Virus record (IMG/VR): IMGVR_UViG_3300022602_000167
Span: 1 to 45,853 of that record
Direction: 5' to 3' (one strand)
DNA: 45,853 bases
Source of the DNA: a virus
Below are positions 27,431 through 37,754 of this stretch, piece by piece. Both the position numbers and the translations under genes were made by a program. Position 1 is the first letter of the stretch. Each line of letters opens with the position of its first letter. Under the pieces are notes generated by a model. The model searched no databases. It was given only the letters and a program-made list of their open reading frames with translations, and had not been told where the DNA came from.

Positions 27431-30400
27431 TTAACTTGCTCCGGTACGTCTAACACCGTGTCTGACAAAGAAATCTAACGCTGCCATGTTCCCGTCAATT
27501 GTACTATTACCCGATACTCCTTGGAAATTTACCTTGTTTACCATTTTAACATTGGATCCTGCAATGCCTTGAGAAATAGTAGAAGCAATTTTATTTGCTC
27601 CTCCTACTAAAATAGTGCCCGCTGTAAGTTGACCTGTAGTTGTATTAGAGCCGCCCTGACTTAGTCTGCTAGTAATGTAAGATTTAATTGCTTTTTGCGT
27701 TGGAACAATAGCATCACTATTTGCAGTAAATGTAGCATCAGTACTAAATCCAGTAACAACAACACCAGAACCGCCCAACGCTACTCCTCCTAAACTTAAT
27801 GTACTTAAACCAACAAGTCCAAATTGACTAGCACTTAAAGTAACAATACCGGTTGACTGCTGGACTCCAAATAATGAGCCAACTTTAAAGTTACCATCCT
27901 GGTCTGTGCTTGTATAAAATACTCTGCCAAAGTTTAATTCAACTGTTTGATTTTGTAACAGCGCATTATTGATACTAACACCGCTTGGATAACTTGTATT
28001 AGTAAAATTACCAGTACCTATGTACAAGAAATCGTGGTTGGTTAATCGTACTTGACTGTATTTTGTTCTAATTTGTATAGCAGTATTATTTGCTGGAGAC
28101 AGTGCGGCAGTCATTGCTGGAGATATTTGCACGTTAGCTTGAATGTTAGGAGCTACTGTTCCATATATTGCTGTAGCACTTGTTACTTTATACACTGAAC
28201 TAATACCAGTAATTGTCAAGTTATCACCCACAAGCGGTAATCTTGACAAATTGTTCATAATTATAGTATAACCAGTTTGATATGCATCTGCATATCCGTT
28301 ACCAGTAATAGTAATTACTGTTGAAGTACTAGTATATCCAGATCCTCGAGAAATAAATGTTGGATTACCCAATGCCCCAGACCCTACGCGGGGAGATAAA
28401 GTAGCAAGTGTTGTAACGTTTGGATCCGTAACAGTTAATACTCCAGCCGCATAATTAGAACCTGGTTCCCAGTGTGTGATAGAAGTAATAACATTAGAGC
28501 TTATGCTTGCTCGACCTTTTGCTCTCACTCCGGCTAAAATGTATGTACCTGCTCCTGTACCAGACAATGTTGGAAATACACCAACACTTGAGCTAGATAT
28601 AACACCGTAAGCCATACAACTATAAGACGCACTTGTTATACTTCTTATTTTCCAATCAAGTCCATTATCGGTAACATATCCTGTTGTACTTGTTGTTGGA
28701 ATTGCTACAAATGTACCGTTACCGTAAGCAATTAAGTTGGCCGTTAATGTTATGTTTGAACTATACCATGTTATTCCATCAAAACTATACGCCGCAGTAT
28801 TACTTGTACTAGATACAGCAACAAATCTACCGTTACCGTACGCGATGCTTGACCAAGTAGTCGAACTTGGCAATGTACTAGATGCCCAAGTTGTTCCGTT
28901 AGTACTGTATGCCGCTTGTGTGCCGCCACTTGATACTGCTACGAATCTTCCTGCACCATATGCCAGTCCAGTCCAAGTTGCATTAGGCAAACCGCTTCCG
29001 CTAGACCAGTTTGCACCAAAGTTTAAACTATATGCACTTGAAGTTGTTCCTGTAGCAATAGCTACAAATATACCGTTTCCATATGCAATATTACTCCAGC
29101 TAGTTCCAGACGGCATACTTGATGTTTTCCAACCAAGGCCATTATTTGCAGAATAAGCGGCTTGTGTGGTACCATTAGCTATAACAACCCAATAGTTATT
29201 ACCATAAGCAACTCCGGTCCAGCTTGCACTACTAGGTAAACTAAAACTGGTCCATGTATTTCCGTCTAAACTTCTTGCGGCCAACGAACTTGCACTTGGA
29301 ATTGCCATAAAGTATCCATTACCGTATGCCATTGATATCCAATTAGTGCCGCTAGTCAATGTGACCGATGATGCAGATATTGTCTGTGAATATGATGGAT
29401 CGTTGTATGTTAATCTTGGTTCTATATAATATAAACTTGTAGAATCTAGCAATGCCGCACTTGGTGCCCCAGAGTTTACGTTATCCCAACCGACTGCTCC
29501 AAAATTCATAGAACCTGTAGCTGTAGTGGGTACAAACGGAGTATTACTAAACTGTGTTCCTGTTATAGTCATAGCATTATTGGCAGTATCAATAGTATTG
29601 ATATAGTAAGTTGTGCCTGCTGTGATTCCGCCAAATAGCGGAGTTCCGAATGTAGCATTCATAGATCCAGATATATTATATCCCAATGTTGCTTGGAATT
29701 TTTTACTGGTACTAGTTCCAGTCATAGATCCGCTACCAACTGTACTGAGTAATACCGCCGTTGGACAAGTTTTAACAATTAAAGATCCAGTTGCTGTTGA
29801 CAATGTAATTGCTGAACCACCAACTGTTGCACTTACTGTAAAATTAAAGCCGTCCTGAACAGCTAAGATATAGTATGTTGTTTCAGACACAATTCCGCCA
29901 AATGCACTACCAACAAAAACTATTGGATTATTAACAACAAATCCTGCTGTAGAACTTACTGTAATCAAGTTGGTTGTCACCGTGGTAGCTGAAGCAGTCA
30001 CAGTGATAAGAGAACTAGCTACACTAAATGTAGTTGGATTAATAATGTTACTAATATAATATTTCAGTCCTGCTGTGACTCCTCCAAATACTGTTCCGGA
30101 GAAAACGATAGGATTCAGTGGAACCATTGTACCAGTAGAAGATACAGTATATCCGTTATTACCAGAGCTACTTGCAGTAGGAGTCACTGTTACTAAACTA
30201 TTAGAAATTGTAAATGTAGCAGTATCAATAATATCGTTAATATAGTATGTTACACCTACTGAAATTCCGCCTAAAGCCGTGCCAGTAAATGATATTGATA
30301 AGTTTACAGACATGTTGCTAGTATTGCCAGACAAATAACCAGTGAATGTAGAATAATTCATGGTCATAGTGCCGGATCCTGCGGTCAACGGCCATACACT

Positions 30401-33400
30401 ACCAGATGCTTGCGTTGACAATTGGATGTGTGTTCCGTCTACAACACTATAGATATAATATGTATAATTGGCTAACAAGTTAGTAAAACCTGTAGTAGTA
30501 AACAATACTGGCTGATTATAAGACAATGATGTAGTAGATGCTACTGTTAACTGATTGGTAACACCGCCAACTGCTTGCGTAACTGATTGTTGTCCTAAAC
30601 TAGTTCCTGTAATGCTAACTGTATAATAGGTAGGAATAAATTGTATAGGCTGGTTAACATACATTGTACCAAAATTAACTGTGCCTAAATTAAATGCATT
30701 TGTTGATCCATTAGTTGCAATAACTTGAACAGAGTCAAATGATTCTTTTAAAATTTGTGCAATTTTAGTAGATGCATTATAGTATCCAATATATCCATAC
30801 TGGCCAGCACCGGTACCACTATTAATAAACAATCTCATAGTGGTATAGTTTGCCGCAGTATTAACATCTGCCGCAGATAACTGTATGTAAGAAGTAGTTC
30901 CTGCTTGCGCATTATTACTTGCTGTTAAATATCCGCTACCGCCAGCACCTGAACCTGAGTCTATTGATCTTGTTTCAAAAATTGCTCCAGTTCTTATTTC
31001 GTCTGCTACAGTTATAGATCCCGATCCTGATCCAACTATTCCAAAATTAGCATAGGCAGTATATCGTGTATTAGTTGTTTCAAGATAGAAACTAGGAGTA
31101 TAAGAAGAAGATGATATTTCAACACCGGCTCCGTAAACTATAGTATACTTTCCAGTAAGACCTGCATACCCCCTAGGATAAATTCTATATTGTAGTGTAG
31201 TATTCAATCCAGTAGTATCTTGGATTGCAAACCATATTCTATACCAGCCAGTAGTTGTAGACGGAATTTTTCCATATTGTACAGGAACGTATCCGCCATT
31301 AGCACTTGATGCTGTTACTGTATTTGTACTAAAGTTATAATTGATAGAACTTGTTACAGTACTTGATCCAGAAAATATTCCATACAAATCAATCGATGAA
31401 GCAGTTCCTAAATATACATTTAAACTAAGAGTATAGCTAGTTGTAGCCGCTGTTGGTATTGTACCTGCCGCAGTTACTCCGTTTGGAGTAGCAATAGCAC
31501 TACCTGTTAAGTTAGAAACAGTTAATGTTAAATCGTTTATACCGGTTACACCACCAAGTGTTGCGCCTAAAATAGAAATTTGATTTCCAACAACATACCC
31601 GCTACCGCCTGATGCTACTGTTACTACATAGCTGGTATTTGTAACAGTTATATTAAATGTTGCGCCGGCACCCGATCCTGGGCCTGAGTTAGTACCGCTA
31701 ATAGAAGTGTAGTATCCTCCGGCAGCTGGAATTGTTATGTTTTGATATATGTAACTACCGTCCGGGCCTGCTGTATTTCCAGTTAAAGACCATGCTTCAG
31801 TATATCCTGTAGGAGCAACTGCATTTTTTTGTATAGTTACATTATTGTCAGAACTCCATCCAGTATTAAATGTATTACTATAGTTTAATAAATTGGTAGT
31901 GGTTGAAAGATAATTGTTTCCAGAATTAGAATAATTAAATTTTACTAGCTGTGCGCTTGCACCTAAACTGCTTTGGACACTAGCTTGTACTTGAAGAGAT
32001 CTATTAAAAATAACACCAGTACCTGGAGTTTCGTTCGTATCAAATCCTGTAGCAACACAACCATATGTACCATATGAGCTATTACCATTTGTTGCTCGCA
32101 TACGTCCGCCAGCTTCTGCAAGATATCCTGCATAGTTATAATAAGAGAATACACTAACTAGTTCGGTAACTGCACCAGATCCGGTACACCATGCACCGAC
32201 GCCATCGCTTAGTACTTGTGTAAAATCGTTTGCTACAATAGATTTGTTGCCACCGTTATGTAATGAACCATCAATCTTTACACCAATGCAACCTGTACCA
32301 AATGTTGTTACGTTTTGTACATAAGGACTTCGACGGAAAATCCACACGCTAGTATCAGTAGCACCATTACCAGGATCTAAACTAGTAAATGCACCACCGG
32401 TTGGACGAGATATCAAATATGCATCCGGTGCACTTAAGAATCCCAATAATCCAGTAAGAGTCATGTTTCTTAAACCAGAACCATTTCTCATATAGAACAT
32501 ATTTTTTACTGCATCGCCACCATATACAATTGCCGAAGTAGATGTAGTAGTCAATGTTAATGGAACGTTAGCAGGTGTAAACGATGCTACACTAAATTGT
32601 GTAGAAGTAATACTTGCACCGACAACATAATAAGTTGTACCTGCAGACAGGCCGCCAATTGATACACTAAATTGTACAGGAGTATTAGCAACCATACCAG
32701 CTGTGTTAGCAACTGTGATTAAATTAGTAACAGATGAAGTAGCTGTAGCAGTTGTATTAATAATTACGTTTGGTTGTACTACTGCACCTCTCAATTCATC
32801 GCCAACTAGTGCTACGTTTTCTGGAATTGAAATTGGTAGTGTTTCTGAATACGTTCCAGTCTTGACAAAAATAGTTGCAGTTTCCCCTGAATTTTGTGGA
32901 GGAATTGTTGCTGTATTTGCATTTGTTAAAGCGGTGGTAATTATACTCAACAGGCTAGCTACTAGTGTTTGGCCACCAGAGTCTACGATAATGCCGTTAT
33001 TTGCAGAAAATCCTACTGGATTCGATACCACATTTAATGTTTGATAACTAGTAGCAGGAGGAGTATTAGATAATGCACTATTAATTAATGATAGTAACTG
33101 TGTTAATATTGGCAAATAGTACGGAATATCTGCGGCTACAGCAGAGTTAAAAAATGTGTTAGTACTTCCAAATGCAAAATAACTAAGAGCGGCCGCACAA
33201 GTTTGGCTGTTTCCACTTCTAGTAATATCATAAACTATTGCATCGATAATGTATCCTGCATCTCTAGGAGTCTTAGTTTGATCTACAACATAAGAACTTG
33301 TAAATGGACTAATGTTTTGTGCGGCTTGATAAATTGCCCATTGTGTTAGTTCTGCGGTAATCCAACTTTTATTTGATTTAATTAAAAAAGCTGTATTTTG

Positions 33401-35494
33401 ATATTGTGTTCCTGCGCCAACTATGTTACATGCATACGCAATAGTTTTCCAAGGTTGGTCCCAAGTAGTTCCATAATCAGAACGATCAATACCGTTACTT
33501 GAAGACACATAGTATACTGAAGATACTGTATTAGTTTTCTGCCAAGCTGGTATGTTTGAATTTACACGTAAATTGTAACCTTGTGATCCCAATGCTACTG
33601 CGCTATATGCTCCGTTATTATATGTTAAAATATCCCCCGAAGAATTTAATGCATTCTTTCTAGCATGGGCAACATAAAAAGACCAGTATGTGCTAGTTGC
33701 GTCAAGATCAGGTCTGTTTAATGCAGTACTTGTATGGCTTTGCACACAGGTGTATGTAGTATTTTGCCAAACAACTAGATCGCCGATGCTGTATGCCGAT
33801 GCCGATAACCAACGATTTTTCCAATTGTTACCTGGGGTTATTAGTGTCCAGTAAACATAGTTAACACCAACAAACGAAACTGATTGTCCGTTAGTTAATG
33901 AAGAATCAGGTGCATAATTTAAAGTTACTATATTAGGACTAGTTGTACTAACAACGCTTTGTCCTCTAGTAAAACCAGACCCAAGGACAATCATACCTGG
34001 AACAATACCAGCAGTTGATCCGTATGTAACAGTTATAGTATTTGACTGCGTAGCACTTGCTGACATAGTTACTGTGCTTGCAATAGAATTTAAACTAGCA
34101 ATGGTTGTTCCGGTAGGAATACCAGTTCCAGATATACCTTGACCTACTGCTAAATTTGTAAAACTAGAAACACTAGTTAATATTGTTGGGTTCACAGTAC
34201 TACTAGTAGTAGCTGTAAATGTTCCACCAACCACAAGAGTAGTTCCAGAACTTCCACTAGTATTAACAGTATTTGCAACACTAAATGCTGTTGGATCTGC
34301 TGGTACTAAAATTGTAAAGATTAATCCTGTTGGAGTTCCGGATGTAGTTACAACTGAAAATACAGGAGTAGATGCAGTTGCATTAGCATAGCTACTAGTT
34401 ATTTGAATGCTAGTTGAACTATTAACTTTACCAATATAATAAACAGTGCCGGATGTGTAGCCAGTAAATCCACTTAATCCACTTAAGGTTCCTGTAACTG
34501 TTATAGCTTGTCCAACAAAATATGATCCGCTAGATACAGTTAATGTGCCTGCGCTATCTGCTATAACTACACTGGCGATAGTTGTTGTGGCAGTATCTTG
34601 GATTGCTTCGTATAAGTAACCGTTTTTACAAACAATGTCACCTACTTTGTAACCTACAGTGTTTGCCCAATCTGTTTTTAATTCATATCCTTGATCTAGT
34701 AGTGCCCAATCGGTAGCATCGGTACTAGGAACATTGTTTAAATTATTAGTAGTTTTGCTTGTATAGTTATATCCACCATAACTAACAGTATCGCCTGGTT
34801 GATAAGTAGCAACATTCGACCAAGTACCTGTAAACTCCATACCTGGCAACCATATGCTGAAATTACCAGCGGCAAATACACTACCAGATGTGTGATACGA
34901 GGTACACATGTATAAGTCTGGGCCAACTTTAACAATATCATTTAACTTGTATCTAACACTAGGAATCCATGCGCCTTTATAGTCAATTCCATTATCAACA
35001 ACTGTCCAAAAAGATTGATTAGCTTCAAGTCCTGATGATACGGCTCCGGCGGATACGTGATTAGTGTTACAACGATAAACAATACCGCCGTATTTTACTA
35101 CATCGCCAATTCCATAATTTGTAGAAGTGGCCCAAGATGTGTGCCAGTTATCAAATAGTGTCCAAGTAGTCCATTTTGTTCCGTCAAAGGTTGTGCTACT
35201 GGTATGAGGAGCTGTACAAACATAAATCGCTCCACCAAATGCAACCAAGTTACCTAAATAATAATATGTGCTTGGTAACCATCCGCCTGGAATCCAAGTT
35301 TTACCTTCAGCTATTAAACTCCAATAGCCCAATGTTGCGAAATCTGTATTAAAAACTCCAGATGTATGAGGAGCTAAACAGGCATAAACTTTACCGTTAT
35401 ATTGTGTTATAGAATCTCGAGAGTATGCAGTATTAGTAACCCATGCACCTACCCAAGTGAATCGTAATCTTCCAATTTTAAATTCTGCTGCCAT
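27431..35494 (-). CDS. Giant multidomain tail fibre protein (2687 aa)
   Basis: A paralogue of the 3405-residue fibre with the same order of parts. Residues 1-300 hold six W/Y modules (WATSTNYGIGDVVKYGGIVY, WIPSVRYKLNDIVKVGPDLY), with a seventh near 555-600. A beta-helix entry is near 660-690 (YYVSSSNGIDRSDYG, PWKTIAYACNIVG), one RDAGYIIDAIVYDI motif is near 745, and VKTGTYSETLPISIPENVAL is at about 873. RNMTLTGLLGFL and SIVANDFTQVLSDGVGAWC follow at 1000-1100. A block of YYI/YYV modules lies around 1590-1990 and Asp-box-like repeats at about 2055-2290. The end matches its paralogue (RLTNHDFLYIGTGN, FYTSTDQDGNF, IVPTQKAIKSYI). It lacks the expanded RD..YD block of the larger copy. Shine-Dalgarno AGGAAA. 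Likely a host-binding fibre or fibre subunit. Confidence 0.85.
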   Translation of the reverse strand: MAAEFKIGRLRFTWVGAWVTNTAYSRDSITQYNGKVYACLAPHTSGVFNTDFATLGYWSLIAEGKTWIPGGWLPSTYYYLGNLVAFGGAIYVCTAPHTSSTTFDGTKWTTWTLFDNWHTSWATSTNYGIGDVVKYGGIVYRCNTNHVSAGAVSSGLEANQSFWTVVDNGIDYKGAWIPSVRYKLNDIVKVGPDLYMCTSYHTSGSVFAAGNFSIWLPGMEFTGTWSNVATYQPGDTVSYGGYNYTSKTTNNLNNVPSTDATDWALLDQGYELKTDWANTVGYKVGDIVCKNGYLYEAIQDTATTTIASVVIADSAGTLTVSSGSYFVGQAITVTGTLSGLSGFTGYTSGTVYYIGKVNSSTSIQITSSYANATASTPVFSVVTTSGTPTGLIFTILVPADPTAFSVANTVNTSGSSGTTLVVGGTFTATTSSTVNPTILTSVSSFTNLAVGQGISGTGIPTGTTIASLNSIASTVTMSASATQSNTITVTYGSTAGIVPGMIVLGSGFTRGQSVVSTTSPNIVTLNYAPDSSLTNGQSVSFVGVNYVYWTLITPGNNWKNRWLSASAYSIGDLVVWQNTTYTCVQSHTSTALNRPDLDATSTYWSFYVAHARKNALNSSGDILTYNNGAYSAVALGSQGYNLRVNSNIPAWQKTNTVSSVYYVSSSNGIDRSDYGTTWDQPWKTIAYACNIVGAGTQYQNTAFLIKSNKSWITAELTQWAIYQAAQNISPFTSSYVVDQTKTPRDAGYIIDAIVYDITRSGNSQTCAAALSYFAFGSTNTFFNSAVAADIPYYLPILTQLLSLINSALSNTPPATSYQTLNVVSNPVGFSANNGIIVDSGGQTLVASLLSIITTALTNANTATIPPQNSGETATIFVKTGTYSETLPISIPENVALVGDELRGAVVQPNVIINTTATATSSVTNLITVANTAGMVANTPVQFSVSIGGLSAGTTYYVVGASITSTQFSVASFTPANVPLTLTTTSTSAIVYGGDAVKNMFYMRNGSGLRNMTLTGLLGFLSAPDAYLISRPTGGAFTSLDPGNGATDTSVWIFRRSPYVQNVTTFGTGCIGVKIDGSLHNGGNKSIVANDFTQVLSDGVGAWCTGSGAVTELVSVFSYYNYAGYLAEAGGRMRATNGNSSYGTYGCVATGFDTNETPGTGVIFNRSLQVQASVQSSLGASAQLVKFNYSNSGNNYLSTTTNLLNYSNTFNTGWSSDNNVTIQKNAVAPTGYTEAWSLTGNTAGPDGSYIYQNITIPAAGGYYTSISGTNSGPGSGAGATFNITVTNTSYVVTVASGGSGYVVGNQISILGATLGGVTGINDLTLTVSNLTGSAIATPNGVTAAGTIPTAATTSYTLSLNVYLGTASSIDLYGIFSGSSTVTSSINYNFSTNTVTASSANGGYVPVQYGKIPSTTTGWYRIWFAIQDTTGLNTTLQYRIYPRGYAGLTGKYTIVYGAGVEISSSSYTPSFYLETTNTRYTAYANFGIVGSGSGSITVADEIRTGAIFETRSIDSGSGAGGSGYLTASNNAQAGTTSYIQLSAADVNTAANYTTMRLFINSGTGAGQYGYIGYYNASTKIAQILKESFDSVQVIATNGSTNAFNLGTVNFGTMYVNQPIQFIPTYYTVSITGTSLGQQSVTQAVGGVTNQLTVASTTSLSYNQPVLFTTTGFTNLLANYTYYIYSVVDGTHIQLSTQASGSVWPLTAGSGTMTMNYSTFTGYLSGNTSNMSVNLSISFTGTALGGISVGVTYYINDIIDTATFTISNSLVTVTPTASSSGNNGYTVSSTGTMVPLNPIVFSGTVFGGVTAGLKYYISNIINPTTFSVASSLITVTASATTVTTNLITVSSTAGFVVNNPIVFVGSAFGGIVSETTYYILAVQDGFNFTVSATVGGSAITLSTATGSLIVKTCPTAVLLSTVGSGSMTGTSTSKKFQATLGYNISGSMNATFGTPLFGGITAGTTYYINTIDTANNAMTITGTQFSNTPFVPTTATGSMNFGAVGWDNVNSGAPSAALLDSTSLYYIEPRLTYNDPSYSQTISASSVTLTSGTNWISMAYGNGYFMAIPSASSLAARSLDGNTWTSFSLPSSASWTGVAYGNNYWVVIANGTTQAAYSANNGLGWKTSSMPSGTSWSNIAYGNGIFVAIATGTTSSAYSLNFGANWSSGSGLPNATWTGLAYGAGRFVAVSSGGTQAAYSTNGTTWASSTLPSSTTWSSIAYGNGRFVAVSSTSNTAAYSFDGITWYSSNITLTANLIAYGNGTFVAIPTTSTTGYVTDNGLDWKIRSITSASYSCMAYGVISSSSVGVFPTLSGTGAGTYILAGVRAKGRASISSNVITSITHWEPGSNYAAGVLTVTDPNVTTLATLSPRVGSGALGNPTFISRGSGYTSTSTVITITGNGYADAYQTGYTIIMNNLSRLPLVGDNLTITGISSVYKVTSATAIYGTVAPNIQANVQISPAMTAALSPANNTAIQIRTKYSQVRLTNHDFLYIGTGNFTNTSYPSGVSINNALLQNQTVELNFGRVFYTSTDQDGNFKVGSLFGVQQSTGIVTLSASQFGLVGLSTLSLGGVALGGSGVVVTGFSTDATFTANSDAIVPTQKAIKSYITSRLSQGGSNTTTGQLTAGTILVGGANKIASTISQGIAGSNVKMVNKVNFQGVSGNSTIDGNMAALDFFVRHGVRRTGAS
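28640..29330 (-). repeat. Asp-box-like repeats in giant fibre 2
   Basis: Six or so tandem units of about 35-40 residues, for example SLDGNTWTSFSLPSSASWTG, STNGTTWASSTLPSSTTWSS, SFDGITWYSS and DNGLDWK, each with AYGNGxFVA between turns. They are more regular and more compact than those of the larger paralogue. A small beta-propeller is the likely fold. Confidence 0.78.
34600..35494 (-). repeat. W/Y carbohydrate-binding-like modules, giant fibre 2
   Basis: Six consecutive N-terminal modules follow the pattern W(x4-5)Y...D.V.Y.G..Y.C...H.S...F. They include WLPSTYYYLGNLVAFGGAIY, WATSTNYGIGDVVKYGGIVY and WSNVATYQPGDTVSYGGYNY. They align module by module with those of the larger paralogue, and each core is followed by a W ending such as GLEANQSFW. 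Confidence 0.7.
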
Positions 35495-35509
35495 GTTATT
35501 CTTTTCCTA

Positions 35510-35890
35510 TTATGTTGCACTAACTATTTGAGCCGCTGTATATGTATACGGTTGATTAATTCTTACTACAAGTTCGCCTTGGCTGTCTATGTAATAATAA
35601 CAATTTTTATTGTCCCAACGATATTGATCAAAATATAAATTAGGGTAAGGACGACTATGATCTGTTGCCAAGCGCCCGTCAAAAAAATCTACTCCATACT
35701 CAAAGTTTTCAAAATTTCCACTATTAGGGCCGGGAACATTCAGTGTTATTGTAGCAGTACTAGTTAGCTGATCTAATTTGTCAAAATATAATGTTCCGTC
35801 ATCTGTTCTACGTAATCCATAAAAAAATCTAGGATTACCTTCTCCTAACAAATCATTTAAATTATATTCGTTACCAACATAATATGTCAT
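35510..35890 (-). CDS. Conserved T4-like cyanophage virion protein
   Basis: 126 residues with GNPRFFYGLRRTDDGTLYFD, NVPGPNSGNFENFEYGVDFF and YYIDSQGELVVRIN. I recall proteins with these segments beside fibre genes in many marine T4-like phages, where they are annotated only as structural or hypothetical. It is aromatic and acidic, with no membrane segment. The Shine-Dalgarno AAGGAT precedes the ATG. It sits directly upstream of a giant fibre, so a role in fibre attachment or at the baseplate is reasonable but unproven. Confidence 0.78.
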   Translation of the reverse strand: MTYYVGNEYNLNDLLGEGNPRFFYGLRRTDDGTLYFDKLDQLTSTATITLNVPGPNSGNFENFEYGVDFFDGRLATDHSRPYPNLYFDQYRWDNKNCYYYIDSQGELVVRINQPYTYTAAQIVSAT

Positions 35891-35900
35891 AATATTATCC

Positions 35901-36233
35901 TTAACTTATTTCAACGTAGCTTAAAACCATATCAATACTTGAAGCGGTATTAGATGTAACAATTACATTAGTACTAGATCCTAATACCAATCTTTCGCCA
36001 CCATTGATTAATCTTACACTGGTATTTGGTGGTACTACAACGTTTTGTACAAAGTATGCAGTAGTACTTGCTACAGTATCTTGAAGTTGTACGCTGATTA
36101 AAATAATACTCGATGTAACATTAGTAAAGCTGAGACCAATTACAGTTGTAGTAGCACTAGCATTAGTTGTTAATACAGTTGTAGGACTTGTTCCTAAATT
36201 GTTAGCTAATTTATTTTTAAATACTGTTGACAT
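35901..36233 (-). CDS. Small beta-rich virion protein
   Basis: 110 residues, alternating beta strands: TTTVIGLSFTNVTSSIILISVQL, AYFVQNVVVPPNTSVRL, NGGERLVLGSSTNVIVTSN and DMVLSYVEIS. It resembles the protein at 40149 closely enough in layout (strand, P-x-N/G-x-T-V, L/E-K-L-V-L, A-S-S/T-x-x-M) to suggest a common ancestor, and the 16789 protein more weakly. TAGGAT lies upstream of the ATG. Probably a decoration or adaptor subunit coded with each fibre group. Confidence 0.72.
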   Translation of the reverse strand: MSTVFKNKLANNLGTSPTTVLTTNASATTTVIGLSFTNVTSSIILISVQLQDTVASTTAYFVQNVVVPPNTSVRLINGGERLVLGSSTNVIVTSNTASSIDMVLSYVEIS

Positions 36234-36237
36234 TATT

Positions 36238-37737
36238 TTATCCTAAAGCAAGTGCTGTTTCCACACCAATATCTTGTGCTGTGGCGCTAGTTACACCAAC
36301 ACTAGTACCTGCAACACTAGTCCATGTTGTTCCATTGTATACTTCAACTAGTCCTAAATCAGTATTAAAACGAATCATACCAGCTTCTTCGTATGCAATA
36401 GCTGGACGAGCCGCTGTATTTCCTACTGGAATTACTAATCCATATGTTCCTGCAATTTTAACATAGCCTGCACCAACTCCAGTCATTGCTACTGGACTTC
36501 CAGAACTACCCACTGTTTGGCTAATACTTACCAAATAAGTACCAATTCCACCACCGCCTGTTAATGTAGAATTAGTGTCTGAAGCCGCGGTAATTACTGT
36601 ATTTGTCGTAGTACCACTTGTTATATATACGCCTTTAGTTAGCGTACCTGACACAACTGAAGTAACTGTCATAATAATGCTAGTAGCAGTTGTGACAGTA
36701 GCAGTTTGACTTTGATTAACTGTCCAGCTTAGTCCTGATCCGCTAACAATATAAGTACCAGCGGCTACTGTTCCACCACTTAACAACATACCAGCGGCAA
36801 CAGTTGCTCCTGAGCTAGATGCAAAAGTTAGTGTAGTTCCTGAAATAACACCAGTTACTAAGGTAGCTGGAATTCCTGCAGGTGCTATATAAGCTGAAAA
36901 ACTATAAGTTGGTTCTGTAAATTGTGTAATGCTGTTAGCTACAGTATTAGTAATTGCGTTGTTATAGAATCTAAAATTACCAAATACAACACCGCCTGTT
37001 CCAGTTGTAGTAAAATTAATATCTGCGTTTGTTCCTGAGCTGGCAATGGTATTTCCGCTAATTGTTAAGTTAGGACTACCAGTTGTAGACAAGCTAGGAG
37101 TTGTAAAATTAGTTACGTTAAAGTTCGTAGCATTAGCAGTTTGAACCCAAATATTGTTCCATTGTAAACTGCTAGAACCTAAATTATAAGTGTTAGTAAC
37201 ACTAGGCAAAATATTACTGTTTACTTCGCCTGTAAATGTAATTGTGTCGCTAGTTGCGGCACCAAGTTGAATATTACCATCGGCAGTAATAGTTCCAGTA
37301 GCATGTAAGTTACCAGTAATTAATACATTTGAATTTAAATTAATAGCACCAGTACCATTAGCTTGTAAGGTAATATTACCGTTTGTATTGGTGCTACTTA
37401 AAATATTTCCAGTTAGACTTAAATTGCCAACATTAACTAGTGCTGACAAAACTGTAGCATTAGATCCGTTTGGTGTTAGATTAATTGTGCTGTTAGAACT
37501 ACTAATAGTGTTTCCATTAATAGTAAAAGTTCCTAACTGAGCTTGTGTAGTTGCGTATAAATTTGTAGAGCGTGTTGTACCATTAACATCCAGGTCGTAA
37601 GCGGGCAATGCTGTATTAATGCCCACGCGGCTGTCAACAACATCTAGATAAAGTAGGCTCGTCTCGAAGGCTAAATTTACCCCGTTACGAAGCAAATTAT
37701 CCTTTAAGAGCGGACCCGAAATTCGACCAACAGCCAT
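36238..37737 (-). CDS. Fibre protein with GRISGPL N-terminus (499 aa)
   Basis: The start GRISGPLLKDNLLRNGVNLA followed by FETSLLYLDVVDSRVGINT is shared with the gene at 37895 and looks like a docking domain. Beta-helix-like repeats follow (TFTINGNTISSSNSTINLTP, NLSLTGNILSSTNTNGNITL), then TITADGNIQLGAATSDTITF, a T/S-rich insert, and the end LVIPVGNTAARPAIAYEE plus GMIRFNTDLGLVEVYNGTTW. This is the intact RP-GMxRFN motif that is split in the glycine-rich adhesins. The start has a strong AAGGAG. It is preceded by a 157-base gap with a CTAAATA late promoter candidate. Probably a trimeric fibre segment at the tail. Confidence 0.78.
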   Translation of the reverse strand: MAVGRISGPLLKDNLLRNGVNLAFETSLLYLDVVDSRVGINTALPAYDLDVNGTTRSTNLYATTQAQLGTFTINGNTISSSNSTINLTPNGSNATVLSALVNVGNLSLTGNILSSTNTNGNITLQANGTGAINLNSNVLITGNLHATGTITADGNIQLGAATSDTITFTGEVNSNILPSVTNTYNLGSSSLQWNNIWVQTANATNFNVTNFTTPSLSTTGSPNLTISGNTIASSGTNADINFTTTGTGGVVFGNFRFYNNAITNTVANSITQFTEPTYSFSAYIAPAGIPATLVTGVISGTTLTFASSSGATVAAGMLLSGGTVAAGTYIVSGSGLSWTVNQSQTATVTTATSIIMTVTSVVSGTLTKGVYITSGTTTNTVITAASDTNSTLTGGGGIGTYLVSISQTVGSSGSPVAMTGVGAGYVKIAGTYGLVIPVGNTAARPAIAYEEAGMIRFNTDLGLVEVYNGTTWTSVAGTSVGVTSATAQDIGVETALALG

Positions 37738-37754
37738 CTACGCTCCTTTATACC

